From Acidimicrobiaceae bacterium (GTDB lineage Bacteria > Actinomycetota > Acidimicrobiia > Acidimicrobiales > Palsa-688), in NCBI GenBank assembly GCA_030838025.1, contig JAUTXM010000464.1, forward strand, positions 1 to 7,014: a DNA stretch of 7,014 nt. Reading direction: 5' to 3'. Below, one piece after another: positions 1 to 5,853 of the stretch. Each line of letters starts with the position of its first letter. Position 1 is the first letter of the stretch. The position numbers and the translations under genes were made by a program. The notes beneath the pieces were generated by a model that was not told where the DNA came from, searched no databases, and was given only the letters and a program-made list of their open reading frames with translations.

Positions 1-540
1 AACCGGGACATCGTCTCGGCCATCAATGTCCACGCCCCCATCGCCGTCGGGGTCTCGGGCGAGGATGCCGGGCTCATCGGGGCTACCCAGCGCGACCCGG
101 ATCTGGGCTTCGTCGGCGATGTGACCCACGTCAATCCCGAGATCCTGGAACGCCTTCTGGCCCAGAACCTCATTCCCGTCGTCGCCACCATCGGCAGCGA
201 CGAGGCGGGGCAGGCGTACAACATCAACGCCGACACCGCAGCCGGCGCCGTGGCCGAGGCCGTCGGCGCCGCCAAGCTCGTCTACCTGACCGACGTCGAG
301 GGGATACGCCGGGAGAGGTCCGACCCGTCGACGCTCATCTCGACGATCACCATCGACGAGCTCGACGCCCTCCTCGCCGACGGCACGGTCAGTGAAGGCA
401 TGATCCCCAAGGTGATGTCGTGCTTGCGGGCGGTGCGCGCCGGGGTACCCCAAGGCCACATCCTCGACGGCCGGGCGGTCCACGCCCTGCTCCTCGAGAT
501 CTTCACCAACGAAGGCTACGGAACCATGGTCTCTCAATGA
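1..540 (+). CDS. argB: Acetylglutamate kinase, 3' part (5' end outside window)
   Basis: N-acetylglutamate kinase phosphorylates N-acetyl-L-glutamate with ATP, the second step of arginine synthesis, in the cytoplasm. The frame is open from base 1, so this is the C-terminal 179 residues of a protein usually near 300; roughly the first 115-120 residues, including the N-terminal glycine-rich loops, lie outside the window. Visible family motifs are VNPEILERLL, then IPVVATIG, the NINADTAA segment (fragment residues 74-81, carrying the conserved active-site Asp), LVYLTDVEGI, and GMIPKV with the conserved Lys (fragment residue 137). The ending EIFTNEGYGTM resembles the C-terminus of arginine-inhibited, hexameric NAGKs, so feedback inhibition is likely but inferred. 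GTG at 121 is an internal Val codon, not the start. The stop (538-540) overlaps an ATG and begins the 17-bp duplication before argD. Confidence 0.96.
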   Translation, partial: NRDIVSAINVHAPIAVGVSGEDAGLIGATQRDPDLGFVGDVTHVNPEILERLLAQNLIPVVATIGSDEAGQAYNINADTAAGAVAEAVGAAKLVYLTDVEGIRRERSDPSTLISTITIDELDALLADGTVSEGMIPKVMSCLRAVRAGVPQGHILDGRAVHALLLEIFTNEGYGTMVSQ

Positions 541-575
541 GCAGAGTTTCCCAATGAGCAGAGTTTCCCAATGAG
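535..575 (+). repeat. 17-bp direct tandem repeat at argB/argD junction
   Basis: The unit CAATGAGCAGAGTTTCC occurs twice without mismatch (535-551 and 552-568), followed by the first seven bases of a third copy (569-575). Each copy carries an ATGA stop/start overlap, so the argB stop/argD start element is present three times. The end of argB (GTCTCTCAATGA) matches the repeat's GTTTCCCAATGA at 10 of 12 positions, so the unit probably arose by slippage or unequal duplication of the original junction. The exact identity of the two copies suggests a recent event. Confidence 0.95.
537..574 (+). other. Two chained six-codon minigenes coupling argB to argD
   Basis: ATG at 537 overlaps the argB stop and opens a six-codon frame, MSRVSQ, ending with TGA at 555-557. 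That TGA overlaps ATG at 554, which opens an identical MSRVSQ frame ending with TGA at 572-574, which in turn overlaps the argD ATG at 571. A ribosome ending argB could therefore reach argD by re-initiating three times through ATGA overlaps. No strong Shine-Dalgarno sequence precedes any of the three ATGs; the purine run GAGCAGAG is the only candidate. The reading frames are seen directly; translation and regulatory effect are inferred. They may be a passive consequence of the duplication. Confidence 0.5.
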
Positions 576-1737
576 TAGCGACCTGCTGATGCACACCTAC
601 CCGCCGCCGCCGGTCACGTTCGTGCGGGGCGAGGGCAGCTACCTCTGGGACGACCAGGGGCGCCGCTACCTCGATTTCCTGAGCGGCCTGGCCGTGACCT
701 CGCTCGGCCACGCCCACCCGGCGGTCGCGGACGCCATCGCCGAGCAGGCCCGGACGTTGCTCCACGTCAGCAACCTGTACGGCTCACTTCCCGGCCACGA
801 CGTGGCCGCCACCCTCGACCGGCTGCTCGGCGGCGGCGGCCGGGTCTTCTTCTGCAACAGCGGCGCCGAGGCCAACGAGTGCGCCATCAAGCTGGCCCGA
901 AAATGGGGCGGCTACGGACGCTTCGGCGTCATCAGCGCCTACGGCTCGTTCCACGGGCGCACCCTCGCCACCCTCCATGCCACCGGCCAACCGGCCAAGC
1001 ACGAGGCGTTCCAGCCCATGCCCGAGGGGTTCCGTCATGTGGCGTGGGACGACGTCGACGCCCTCGAGGCGGCGATCGATCCTTCGGTGGCGGCGGTGCT
1101 GCTGGAGCCCCTTCAGGGTGAGGGAGGGGTCAACCCGGCGACGGCCGAGTACTTCCAGGGCGTCCGGGCGATCTGCGACGACCGAGGCCTTCTCTTCATG
1201 GTCGACGAGGTGCAGACCGGGCTCGGCCGCACCGGCAACTGGTTCGGCTTCCAGGGCCTCGGCGTGCGCCCCGATGTGGTCACCATGGCCAAGGCCCTGG
1301 GCAACGGCATGCCGATCGGCGCCTGCTGGGCGACCGCCGAGGTGGCCGACGCCTTCAAGCCCGGCGACCACGCCACGACCTATGGCGGCCAGCCCCTGGC
1401 CACGGCCGCCGCCCGGGCCACGCTGGCGGTCATGGAGGCCGAGAATGTGCCGGCCCGAGCCCGGGTGGCCGGCCAGCGGCTGCAACATGACCTCGCCCGC
1501 CTCCCCGGCGTCCAGTCGGTCCGGGGCGTGGGGCTCCTCCTGGCAGTGGAGTTGACGGGGAAAAGGGCCAAGCGGGTGGCGGCGCTGGCCCTCGACGCCG
1601 GTCTCGTCGTAAACCCGGTCACGGAGTCCGCCCTGCGGCTTGCACCGTCATTGCTGGTCACACCCGACGAGTTAGATGAAGGTGTGGCCATCGTGGCGTC
1701 GGTCTTGCAACGAGCACTTGACGAGGAGGTCGTGTGA
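571..1737 (+). CDS. argD: Acetylornithine aminotransferase
   Basis: This PLP-dependent class III aminotransferase transfers an amino group from glutamate to N-acetylglutamate semialdehyde, giving N-acetylornithine; many ArgD proteins also act on succinyldiaminopimelate in lysine synthesis. The protein is 388 residues, normal for the family. Visible motifs are the N-terminal GEGSYLWDDQGRRYLDFLSGLAVTSLGH region, SGAEAN (97-102, phosphate binding), SFHGRT with Phe127-His128 near the cofactor ring, VDEVQTG with Asp212 (pyridine nitrogen), and TMAKALGNGMPIGA with the Schiff-base Lys241. TTYGG completes the phosphate site from the neighbouring subunit. ATG 571 is the last of three repeated ATGs and the only one in frame; ATG 589 (Met7) is a possible alternative but has no better ribosome site. 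The stop overlaps argF. Acetylornithine rather than GABA or ornithine specificity rests mainly on operon context. Confidence 0.96.
   Translation: MSSDLLMHTYPPPPVTFVRGEGSYLWDDQGRRYLDFLSGLAVTSLGHAHPAVADAIAEQARTLLHVSNLYGSLPGHDVAATLDRLLGGGGRVFFCNSGAEANECAIKLARKWGGYGRFGVISAYGSFHGRTLATLHATGQPAKHEAFQPMPEGFRHVAWDDVDALEAAIDPSVAAVLLEPLQGEGGVNPATAEYFQGVRAICDDRGLLFMVDEVQTGLGRTGNWFGFQGLGVRPDVVTMAKALGNGMPIGACWATAEVADAFKPGDHATTYGGQPLATAAARATLAVMEAENVPARARVAGQRLQHDLARLPGVQSVRGVGLLLAVELTGKRAKRVAALALDAGLVVNPVTESALRLAPSLLVTPDELDEGVAIVASVLQRALDEEVV
1723..1729 (+). promoter_or_regulatory. Ribosome binding site of argF
   Basis: GAGGAGG, followed by T, is a near-perfect Shine-Dalgarno sequence inside the last codons of argD. 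It ends four bases before the GTG at 1734. This is the strongest ribosome site in the window and supports the GTG start that overlaps the argD stop (GTGA). The short spacing is tight but workable. Confidence 0.8.
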
Positions 1738-2627
1738 CCCATTTCCTGGAAGTAGACGACCTGGAGCCGGCCGAGCTGGCCCGAGTCCTCGAGTTGGCGC
1801 AACTGACCCCGGCACCGGCGGTGCTCACCGGCCGCGGGGTGGCGTTGGTCTTCGAGAAACCGTCCGCCCGGACTCGCAACTCGAGCGAGCTGGCGGTCTT
1901 CCAGCTGGGTGGCCACCCCGTCGCGATCCGCGCCGAAGAGGTTGGTTTCGACCGGCGTGAGTCGGTCGAGGACGTGACCCTGACCCTCGCGCAGTACCAC
2001 TCGGCCATCGGGGCCCGGGTGTTCGACCACAAGGTGCTGGAGCGCATGGCTGCGGTATCGCCGGTGCCGGTGATCAACCTGCTGTCCGACCTGGCTCATC
2101 CCTGCCAGGCCCTGGCGGACCTGTTGACCTTGCAACAGCACTTCGGCCGTCTCTCGGGCCTCAAGGTGGCGTGGGTGGGCGACGGCAACAACGTGTGCCG
2201 CAGCCTCCTCCTGGCGTCGTCGCTGGCGGGAATCAGTGTTGCCGCCGCCTGCCCGCCTGGTTTCGAGCCCGACCGCGGTGCGGTCGATCGAGCCCGGGCC
2301 CGCGGGATCGACGTCGTCGTGACCGGGGACGTGGCCGAAGCGGTACGCGGCGCCGACGCCGTCTGTACCGACACCTGGATCTCGATGGGCCAGGAAGTCA
2401 CCGAAGCCGGACGACGGTCGGCGTTCCGGGGATTCACCGTGGACCCGCCCGTCATGGCGCTGGCCGCGCCGGGGGCGGTTTTTCTCCACTGCTTGCCCGC
2501 CCATCGCGGTGACGAGGTGACCGGCGATGTCATCGACGGCTCCCAGAGCCTGGTTTGGCCTCAGGCCGCCAACCGGATGCACGTGTTCCGGGGGCTGTTG
2601 TTGTGGCTGTTCGGCTCGGTGCTGTGA
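1734..2627 (+). CDS. argF: Ornithine carbamoyltransferase
   Basis: OTCase condenses ornithine with carbamoyl phosphate to citrulline in the cytoplasm. The 297-residue product is slightly short for the family (about 305-315). The carbamoyl-phosphate domain carries FEKPSARTRNSSE, with Ser44-Ala45-Arg46-Thr47-Arg48 in place of the usual STRTR, then QLGGHPV and HPCQALADLLT (His122 to Gln125). The ornithine domain carries VGDGNN, DTWISMGQE (SMG at 217-219, the ornithine-binding loop) and FLHCLPAHRGDEV (HCLP at 252-255, catalytic Cys). The SMG loop distinguishes it from aspartate carbamoyltransferase. The GTG start overlaps the argD stop and follows a strong Shine-Dalgarno site; the stop overlaps the argR GTG. 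The Thr-to-Ala change is the only departure I note. Context (argD-argF-argR) indicates an anabolic enzyme, not a deiminase-pathway one. Confidence 0.97.
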   Translation: MTHFLEVDDLEPAELARVLELAQLTPAPAVLTGRGVALVFEKPSARTRNSSELAVFQLGGHPVAIRAEEVGFDRRESVEDVTLTLAQYHSAIGARVFDHKVLERMAAVSPVPVINLLSDLAHPCQALADLLTLQQHFGRLSGLKVAWVGDGNNVCRSLLLASSLAGISVAAACPPGFEPDRGAVDRARARGIDVVVTGDVAEAVRGADAVCTDTWISMGQEVTEAGRRSAFRGFTVDPPVMALAAPGAVFLHCLPAHRGDEVTGDVIDGSQSLVWPQAANRMHVFRGLLLWLFGSVL

Positions 2628-3091
2628 GGCTCGCCAAGACCCAGCGCCAGCACCGAATCGCCCTGTTGCTGGAGGCCAATGCGGTGACCAGCCAGGGCCA
2701 CCTGGTCGAACTGCTGGCGGCCGAGGGCGTGGTGGCGACCCAGGCGACGGTGTCGCGGGACCTCGACGAACTGGGCGCGGTGAAGGTGCGCACGGGCGGC
2801 GGGGGCGAGTCCGTGTACGCCGTGCCCGAGTACGAGCACCGGGTGGAGCCGGAGGACCATCTGCGCCGGGTCTTCGGCGACTGGGTCGTCGAGGTGGCCC
2901 ATTCGGGCAACCTGGTCGTCGTGCGTACGCCGCCCGGCTCGGCCCACGTCGTGGCATCAGCCATCGACCGAGCCGGTTTGGCCGACATCATCGGCACCGT
3001 GGCGGGCGACGACACGATCATGGTGATCGCTGCCGAACGGGTGAGCGGCGCCCAGGTGGCCAAGCAACTGTCCGGCCTCGCCGGGTTGTAG
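2624..3091 (+). CDS. argR: Arginine repressor ArgR
   Basis: ArgR is a hexameric repressor that binds ARG boxes when loaded with arginine. From GTG 2624, which overlaps the argF stop as GTGA, the product is 155 residues, a typical length. The N-terminal winged helix-turn-helix is visible: TSQGHLVELL (22-31), then TQATVSRDLDELG (39-51), with Ser44-Arg45 in the recognition helix, and VKVR. The C-terminal oligomerisation and arginine-binding domain ends with GTVAGDDTIMVI; Gly-Asp-Asp at 128-130 matches the arginine-contacting acidic pair of characterised ArgR proteins. The frame is open back to 2555, but an earlier start would add a Pro/Val-rich stretch encoded inside argF that the family lacks. 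No strong Shine-Dalgarno precedes the GTG, so translation probably depends on coupling to argF. Its place in the operon implies self-repression. Confidence 0.95.
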   Translation: MRLAKTQRQHRIALLLEANAVTSQGHLVELLAAEGVVATQATVSRDLDELGAVKVRTGGGGESVYAVPEYEHRVEPEDHLRRVFGDWVVEVAHSGNLVVVRTPPGSAHVVASAIDRAGLADIIGTVAGDDTIMVIAAERVSGAQVAKQLSGLAGL

Positions 3092-3125
3092 ACATTCATT
3101 CGACTGATTGAGCGGAGACACACAC
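3092..3125 (+). promoter_or_regulatory. argR-argG gap with argG ribosome binding site
   Basis: This 34-bp gap is one of only two real gaps inside the arg cluster and is AT-richer than its surroundings. GGAG at 3114-3117 lies eight bases before GTG 3126 and fixes the argG start; TTG 3108 in the same frame has no such site. ATTCA at 3094-3098 matches half of an ARG box (TGAAT/ATTCA), but I see no facing half at proper spacing. No convincing -35/-10 pair is present, so readthrough from upstream is the simplest view. Confidence 0.6.
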
Positions 3126-4331
3126 GTGGCAAAACGGGTAGTGCTGGCCTACAGCGGCGGTCTCGACACCTCGGTGGCAGTGCGCTGGATGATCGAGGAG
3201 TTGGGCGTCGAGGTGATCTGCCTGGCCGCCGACGTGGGGCAGGGCGGCGATTTCGACGTCATCAAGGAGCGGGCGCTGGTGGCCGGGGCGATCGAAGCGT
3301 TGGTCGTCGACTGCCGGGAGGAGTTCGCCTACCAGTTCGTGGCGCCGGCGCTGCGGGCCAACGCCAAGTACGAGGGCAAGTACCCGTTGATCTCGTCGCT
3401 GTCGCGGCCGATCATCGCCCGCCACCTGGTGGCCGCAGCCCGGGAGCACGGGGCCGACGCCATCGCCCACGGGTGCACCGGTAAGGGCAACGACCAGGTG
3501 CGCTTCGAGGTGTCGACCATGGCGCTGGCGCCCGACCTGGAAACCATCGCCCCGGCTCGGATGTGGGATCTGACCAGGGAGAAGTCGATCGAGTACGCGG
3601 CGCGCTGGGGCATCCCGATCACGGTGACGCGCGCCAGCCCGTATTCCATCGACCAGAACCTGTGGGGTCGGACCATCGAGTGCGGGATCCTCGAGGACCC
3701 CTGGGAGCAGCCGCCGGAGGAGGTCTACGAGCTCACGACGCCGTCGGCGACGGGGCCGCGGGACCTCGTCATCCGTTTCCAGCAGGGGCTGCCGGTGGCG
3801 ATCGACGGCAAGGAGATGGCGCTCGACGAGCTCATCGGCGAGGTGACCGCGGTGGTGGGGTCGTACGGCTGGGGCCGGATCGACATGATCGAGAACCGGC
3901 GCGTGGGGATCAAGAGCCGCGAGGTGTACGAGTGCCCGGGCGCGTTGGCGCTGCTCATGGCCCATGCCGACCTCGAGGACCTGACGCTGGAACGTGATCT
4001 GGCCCATGAGAAGGCGCGGCTGGAGCCGCGGTATGCCGAGTTGGTGTACGACGGGTTGTGGTTTTCACCCTTGAAAGAGGCGCTGGATGCCTTCGTGGAG
4101 GAGAGCCAGCGGTTCGTCACCGGCGAGGTGCGGCTGCGCTGCGAGATCCCGGGCCGTTGCATCGTCTCGGGCCGGCGCAGCGAGGTGGGGCTGTACGACT
4201 ACGGGTTGGCGACCTACGAGGCCGAGGACCGTTTCCGCCACTCCGATGCCGAGGGCTTCGTCCGGCTGTGGGGGCTCGGCGTGCAAACGTGGGCCGCCCG
4301 CCAGTCGCGGGCTCGTCGGGGGCCGGCGTGA
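3126..4331 (+). CDS. argG: Argininosuccinate synthase
   Basis: Argininosuccinate synthase joins citrulline and aspartate using ATP, which is cleaved to AMP and pyrophosphate, to give argininosuccinate. The 401-residue product has normal length. It begins VAKRVVLAYSGGLDTS, where SGGLDTS (10-16) is the PP-loop that binds ATP. Further family landmarks are SSLSRPIIARHLV, HGCTGKGNDQVRFE (ATP and aspartate site), and the segment with SIDQNLWGRTIECGILEDPWE in the C-terminal synthetase domain. Start: GTG 3126 gives the canonical N-terminus and has a GGAG site eight bases upstream; TTG 3108 would add six non-family residues. The last residues are a basic tail (QSRARRGPA). The stop TGA at 4329-4331 overlaps a GTG opening a small frame that runs to argH. 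Confidence 0.97.
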   Translation: MAKRVVLAYSGGLDTSVAVRWMIEELGVEVICLAADVGQGGDFDVIKERALVAGAIEALVVDCREEFAYQFVAPALRANAKYEGKYPLISSLSRPIIARHLVAAAREHGADAIAHGCTGKGNDQVRFEVSTMALAPDLETIAPARMWDLTREKSIEYAARWGIPITVTRASPYSIDQNLWGRTIECGILEDPWEQPPEEVYELTTPSATGPRDLVIRFQQGLPVAIDGKEMALDELIGEVTAVVGSYGWGRIDMIENRRVGIKSREVYECPGALALLMAHADLEDLTLERDLAHEKARLEPRYAELVYDGLWFSPLKEALDAFVEESQRFVTGEVRLRCEIPGRCIVSGRRSEVGLYDYGLATYEAEDRFRHSDAEGFVRLWGLGVQTWAARQSRARRGPA

Positions 4332-4471
4332 CGCCCTTTGCTCCTGCGGTGGCGCTTGTGGCTTCTGCGGTGGCGCCGGTGGCTTCTGTGGTGGCCGGAG
4401 CACAGAGTGTCGTGTCCACGACACTTTGTACTCCGGCCTACTCCCGGCTGGGCGAGGAGCGACGGCGTTGA
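4328..4471 (+). CDS. Possible small protein (47 aa) between argG and argH
   Basis: GTG 4328 overlaps the argG stop (GTGA), and the frame ends at TGA 4469-4471, which overlaps the argH TTG start (TTGA). It would thus fill the argG-argH spacer exactly and couple both neighbours. The 47-residue product begins VTPFAPAVALVASAVAP, stays hydrophobic to about residue 29, and ends in a charged tail, SRLGEERRR, so a single membrane helix is conceivable. I recognise no family. The Val/Ala content follows largely from the 21-bp repeat underneath, and no strong ribosome site precedes the GTG. It may be a real small protein, a coupling leader that carries ribosomes through the hairpin to argH, or chance in GC-rich DNA. 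Confidence 0.35.
   Translation: MTPFAPAVALVASAVAPVASVVAGAQSVVSTTLCTPAYSRLGEERRR
4340..4398 (+). repeat. 21-bp tandem repeat, about 2.8 copies
   Basis: Units start at 4340, 4361 and 4382. The first two share 18 of 21 bases (GCTYCTGCGGTGGCG core), and the third keeps 13 of the first 14 bases before diverging into the hairpin arm. The period is a multiple of three, so all frames stay open; in the possible 47-residue ORF each unit reads as a Val/Ala-rich heptad. Origin by local slippage is likely. Confidence 0.85.
4393..4438 (+). other. Long near-perfect inverted repeat (hairpin) before argH
   Basis: Two 22-nt arms (4393-4414 and 4417-4438) flank the two bases TC. All positions pair except one C/A mismatch (4401 with 4430) and one G-U wobble (4405 with 4426). 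The arm ends read GGCCGGAG and CTCCGGCC, and the inner part reads GTGTCGTG and CACGACAC. It is by far the strongest hairpin in the window. The bases after it (TACTCCCGG) contain no T tract, so it is not an ordinary intrinsic terminator. It ends 15 bases before the argH ribosome site. It could be an RNA processing or stability element, a translation-controlled attenuator, or a dispersed palindromic (REP/MITE-like) element; the sequence does not decide. Confidence 0.85.
4454..4459 (+). promoter_or_regulatory. Ribosome binding site of argH
   Basis: GAGGAG lies eight bases before TTG 4468. It decides the argH start, because the frame is open far upstream into argG and offers no ATG with a comparable site. 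Confidence 0.8.
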
Positions 4472-5853
4472 CGCTCTGGCAGGGGCGCTTTGGCGATGCC
4501 AGTCCGGCCAAGGAGTTGCTGGCGTTCACCGAAAGCCTGTCCTTCGACCGCCGCCTGGCACTCGACGACCTGGCGGGCTCGCGGGCCCATGTCCGGGGAC
4601 TGGAACGATCCCGCCTCGTCGGCGAGGCCGACGCCCTCCTGCTGCTGGCCGCCCTCGACCGCATCGAGGAGGAGATGCGTGCCGGGAGTTTCGTCTTCCA
4701 GCCCGGGGACGAAGACATACATACCGCCATCGAACGCCGGGTGACGGAGTTGTCGGGTCACGTCGGTGCCCGGTTGCACACCGGACGCAGCCGCAACGAC
4801 CAGATCGCCACCGCAGCCCGCCTGTTCACCAAACGCGAGCTGGCCGGCACCGCCCGCCGGGTCCTGCGGTTGCAACACGTGCTGCTCGACCGGGCCCAGC
4901 AGGCCGAGGATGCCTACCTACCGGGGTACACCCATCTTCAGCGGGCCCAACCGGTGCTGCTGGCGCACCATCTGATGGCGCACGGGTGGGCGCTGGCCCG
5001 CGACATCGACCGGCTGATGGACGCCCGCAGGAGACTGGACGTGTCCCCGCTTGGGGCGGGCGCCCTGGCGGGATCGTCGCTTCCCCTCGATCCCGACGCC
5101 GTGGCCGACGATCTCGGCTTCCGGAACCGCTTCGAGAACTCGCTGGACGCGGTTTCCGACCGGGACTTCGTGGCCGAAACACTCTTTTCCCTGGCCCTGC
5201 TCGGTGTCCACCTCTCCCGGATCGGCGAGGAGGTGGTGCTGTGGTCGAGCGAGGAGTTCGGGTTCCTCCGGCTGGACGACGCCTACGCCACCGGCAGTTC
5301 GATGCTGCCCCAGAAGAAGAACCCCGACATCGCCGAGCTCGCCCGCGGCAAAGCGGGACGCCTCATCGGCAACCTCACAGGTTTGCTGGTAACGCTCAAG
5401 GGCCTGCCGCTGGCGTACAACCGGGATCTGCAAGAGGACAAGGAGCCGTTGTTCGACAGCTTCGAGCAGGTCAACCGGTGCCTGTTGGCACTTGGGGGCC
5501 TGCTCACCACGGCGACGTTCGACACGGTCCGGATGCAGCAGGCGGCCGATACACCAACCGTTGCCGCGGTCGACCTGGCCGAGTGGCTGGTGGGGCGCGG
5601 AAAGCCATTCCGGGAAGCGCACCAGGTGGTGGGCGCGTTGGTCCGAGACTCCCTCGCCCGCCGGGTCCCCCTGGCGGAGCTGGTCGAGGCCCATCCGGAT
5701 CTCGGCACCGAGGCATTGGCCCTGCTCGACCCGGGAGTGGCGGTGAGCCGGCGGACGACGCCGGGAGGCGCGGGGCCCGACGCGGTCGCCGACCAGCTCA
5801 AGCGGTATACGCACCAACTGTCGGTGGACGCCAGCCGGCTGGCCGATCTGTGA
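4468..5853 (+). CDS. argH: Argininosuccinate lyase
   Basis: ArgH cleaves argininosuccinate to arginine and fumarate, the last step of the pathway, as a homotetramer of the fumarase/aspartase superfamily. From TTG 4468 the product has 461 residues and the canonical start TLWQGRF. Motifs in order are DEDIHTAIERRV, HTGRSRNDQ, GYTHLQRAQP with Thr155-His156 (general-base region), NSLDAVSDRDF, and the flexible catalytic loop GSSMLPQKKNPD starting at Gly276, with the catalytic Ser at 277 by comparison with fumarase. Two details are unusual: the loop has Leu where the superfamily signature GSxxMxxKxN has Met, and the usual NDQVATD reads NDQIATA. All other key residues are present, so the enzyme is probably active. 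A longer N-terminus would be Cys/Gly-rich repeat translation and is rejected. The stop is directly followed by the mpg GTG. Confidence 0.96.
   Translation: MTLWQGRFGDASPAKELLAFTESLSFDRRLALDDLAGSRAHVRGLERSRLVGEADALLLLAALDRIEEEMRAGSFVFQPGDEDIHTAIERRVTELSGHVGARLHTGRSRNDQIATAARLFTKRELAGTARRVLRLQHVLLDRAQQAEDAYLPGYTHLQRAQPVLLAHHLMAHGWALARDIDRLMDARRRLDVSPLGAGALAGSSLPLDPDAVADDLGFRNRFENSLDAVSDRDFVAETLFSLALLGVHLSRIGEEVVLWSSEEFGFLRLDDAYATGSSMLPQKKNPDIAELARGKAGRLIGNLTGLLVTLKGLPLAYNRDLQEDKEPLFDSFEQVNRCLLALGGLLTTATFDTVRMQQAADTPTVAAVDLAEWLVGRGKPFREAHQVVGALVRDSLARRVPLAELVEAHPDLGTEALALLDPGVAVSRRTTPGGAGPDAVADQLKRYTHQLSVDASRLADL

Noticed and set aside
1380..2957. 525-codon open frame on the - strand across argD, argF and argR
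   Set aside because: It runs antisense through three confidently identified genes, has Pro/Arg/Gly-rich composition without any family motif, and is the usual result of high-GC codon bias.
3108..3125. TTG 3108 as the argG start
   Set aside because: It has no ribosome site and adds six residues before the canonical VAKRVVLAYSGG start; GTG 3126 has GGAG at good spacing.
3096..4007. 303-codon open frame on the - strand inside argG
   Set aside because: Antisense shadow of argG; composition is His/Arg/Gly-rich and no motif is recognisable.
4087..4467. Upstream extension of the argH frame, including a Cys/Gly-rich stretch
   Set aside because: The extension is read out of frame through the argG end and the 21-bp repeat. 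ArgH proteins begin at the LWQGRF block, and GAGGAG supports TTG 4468.
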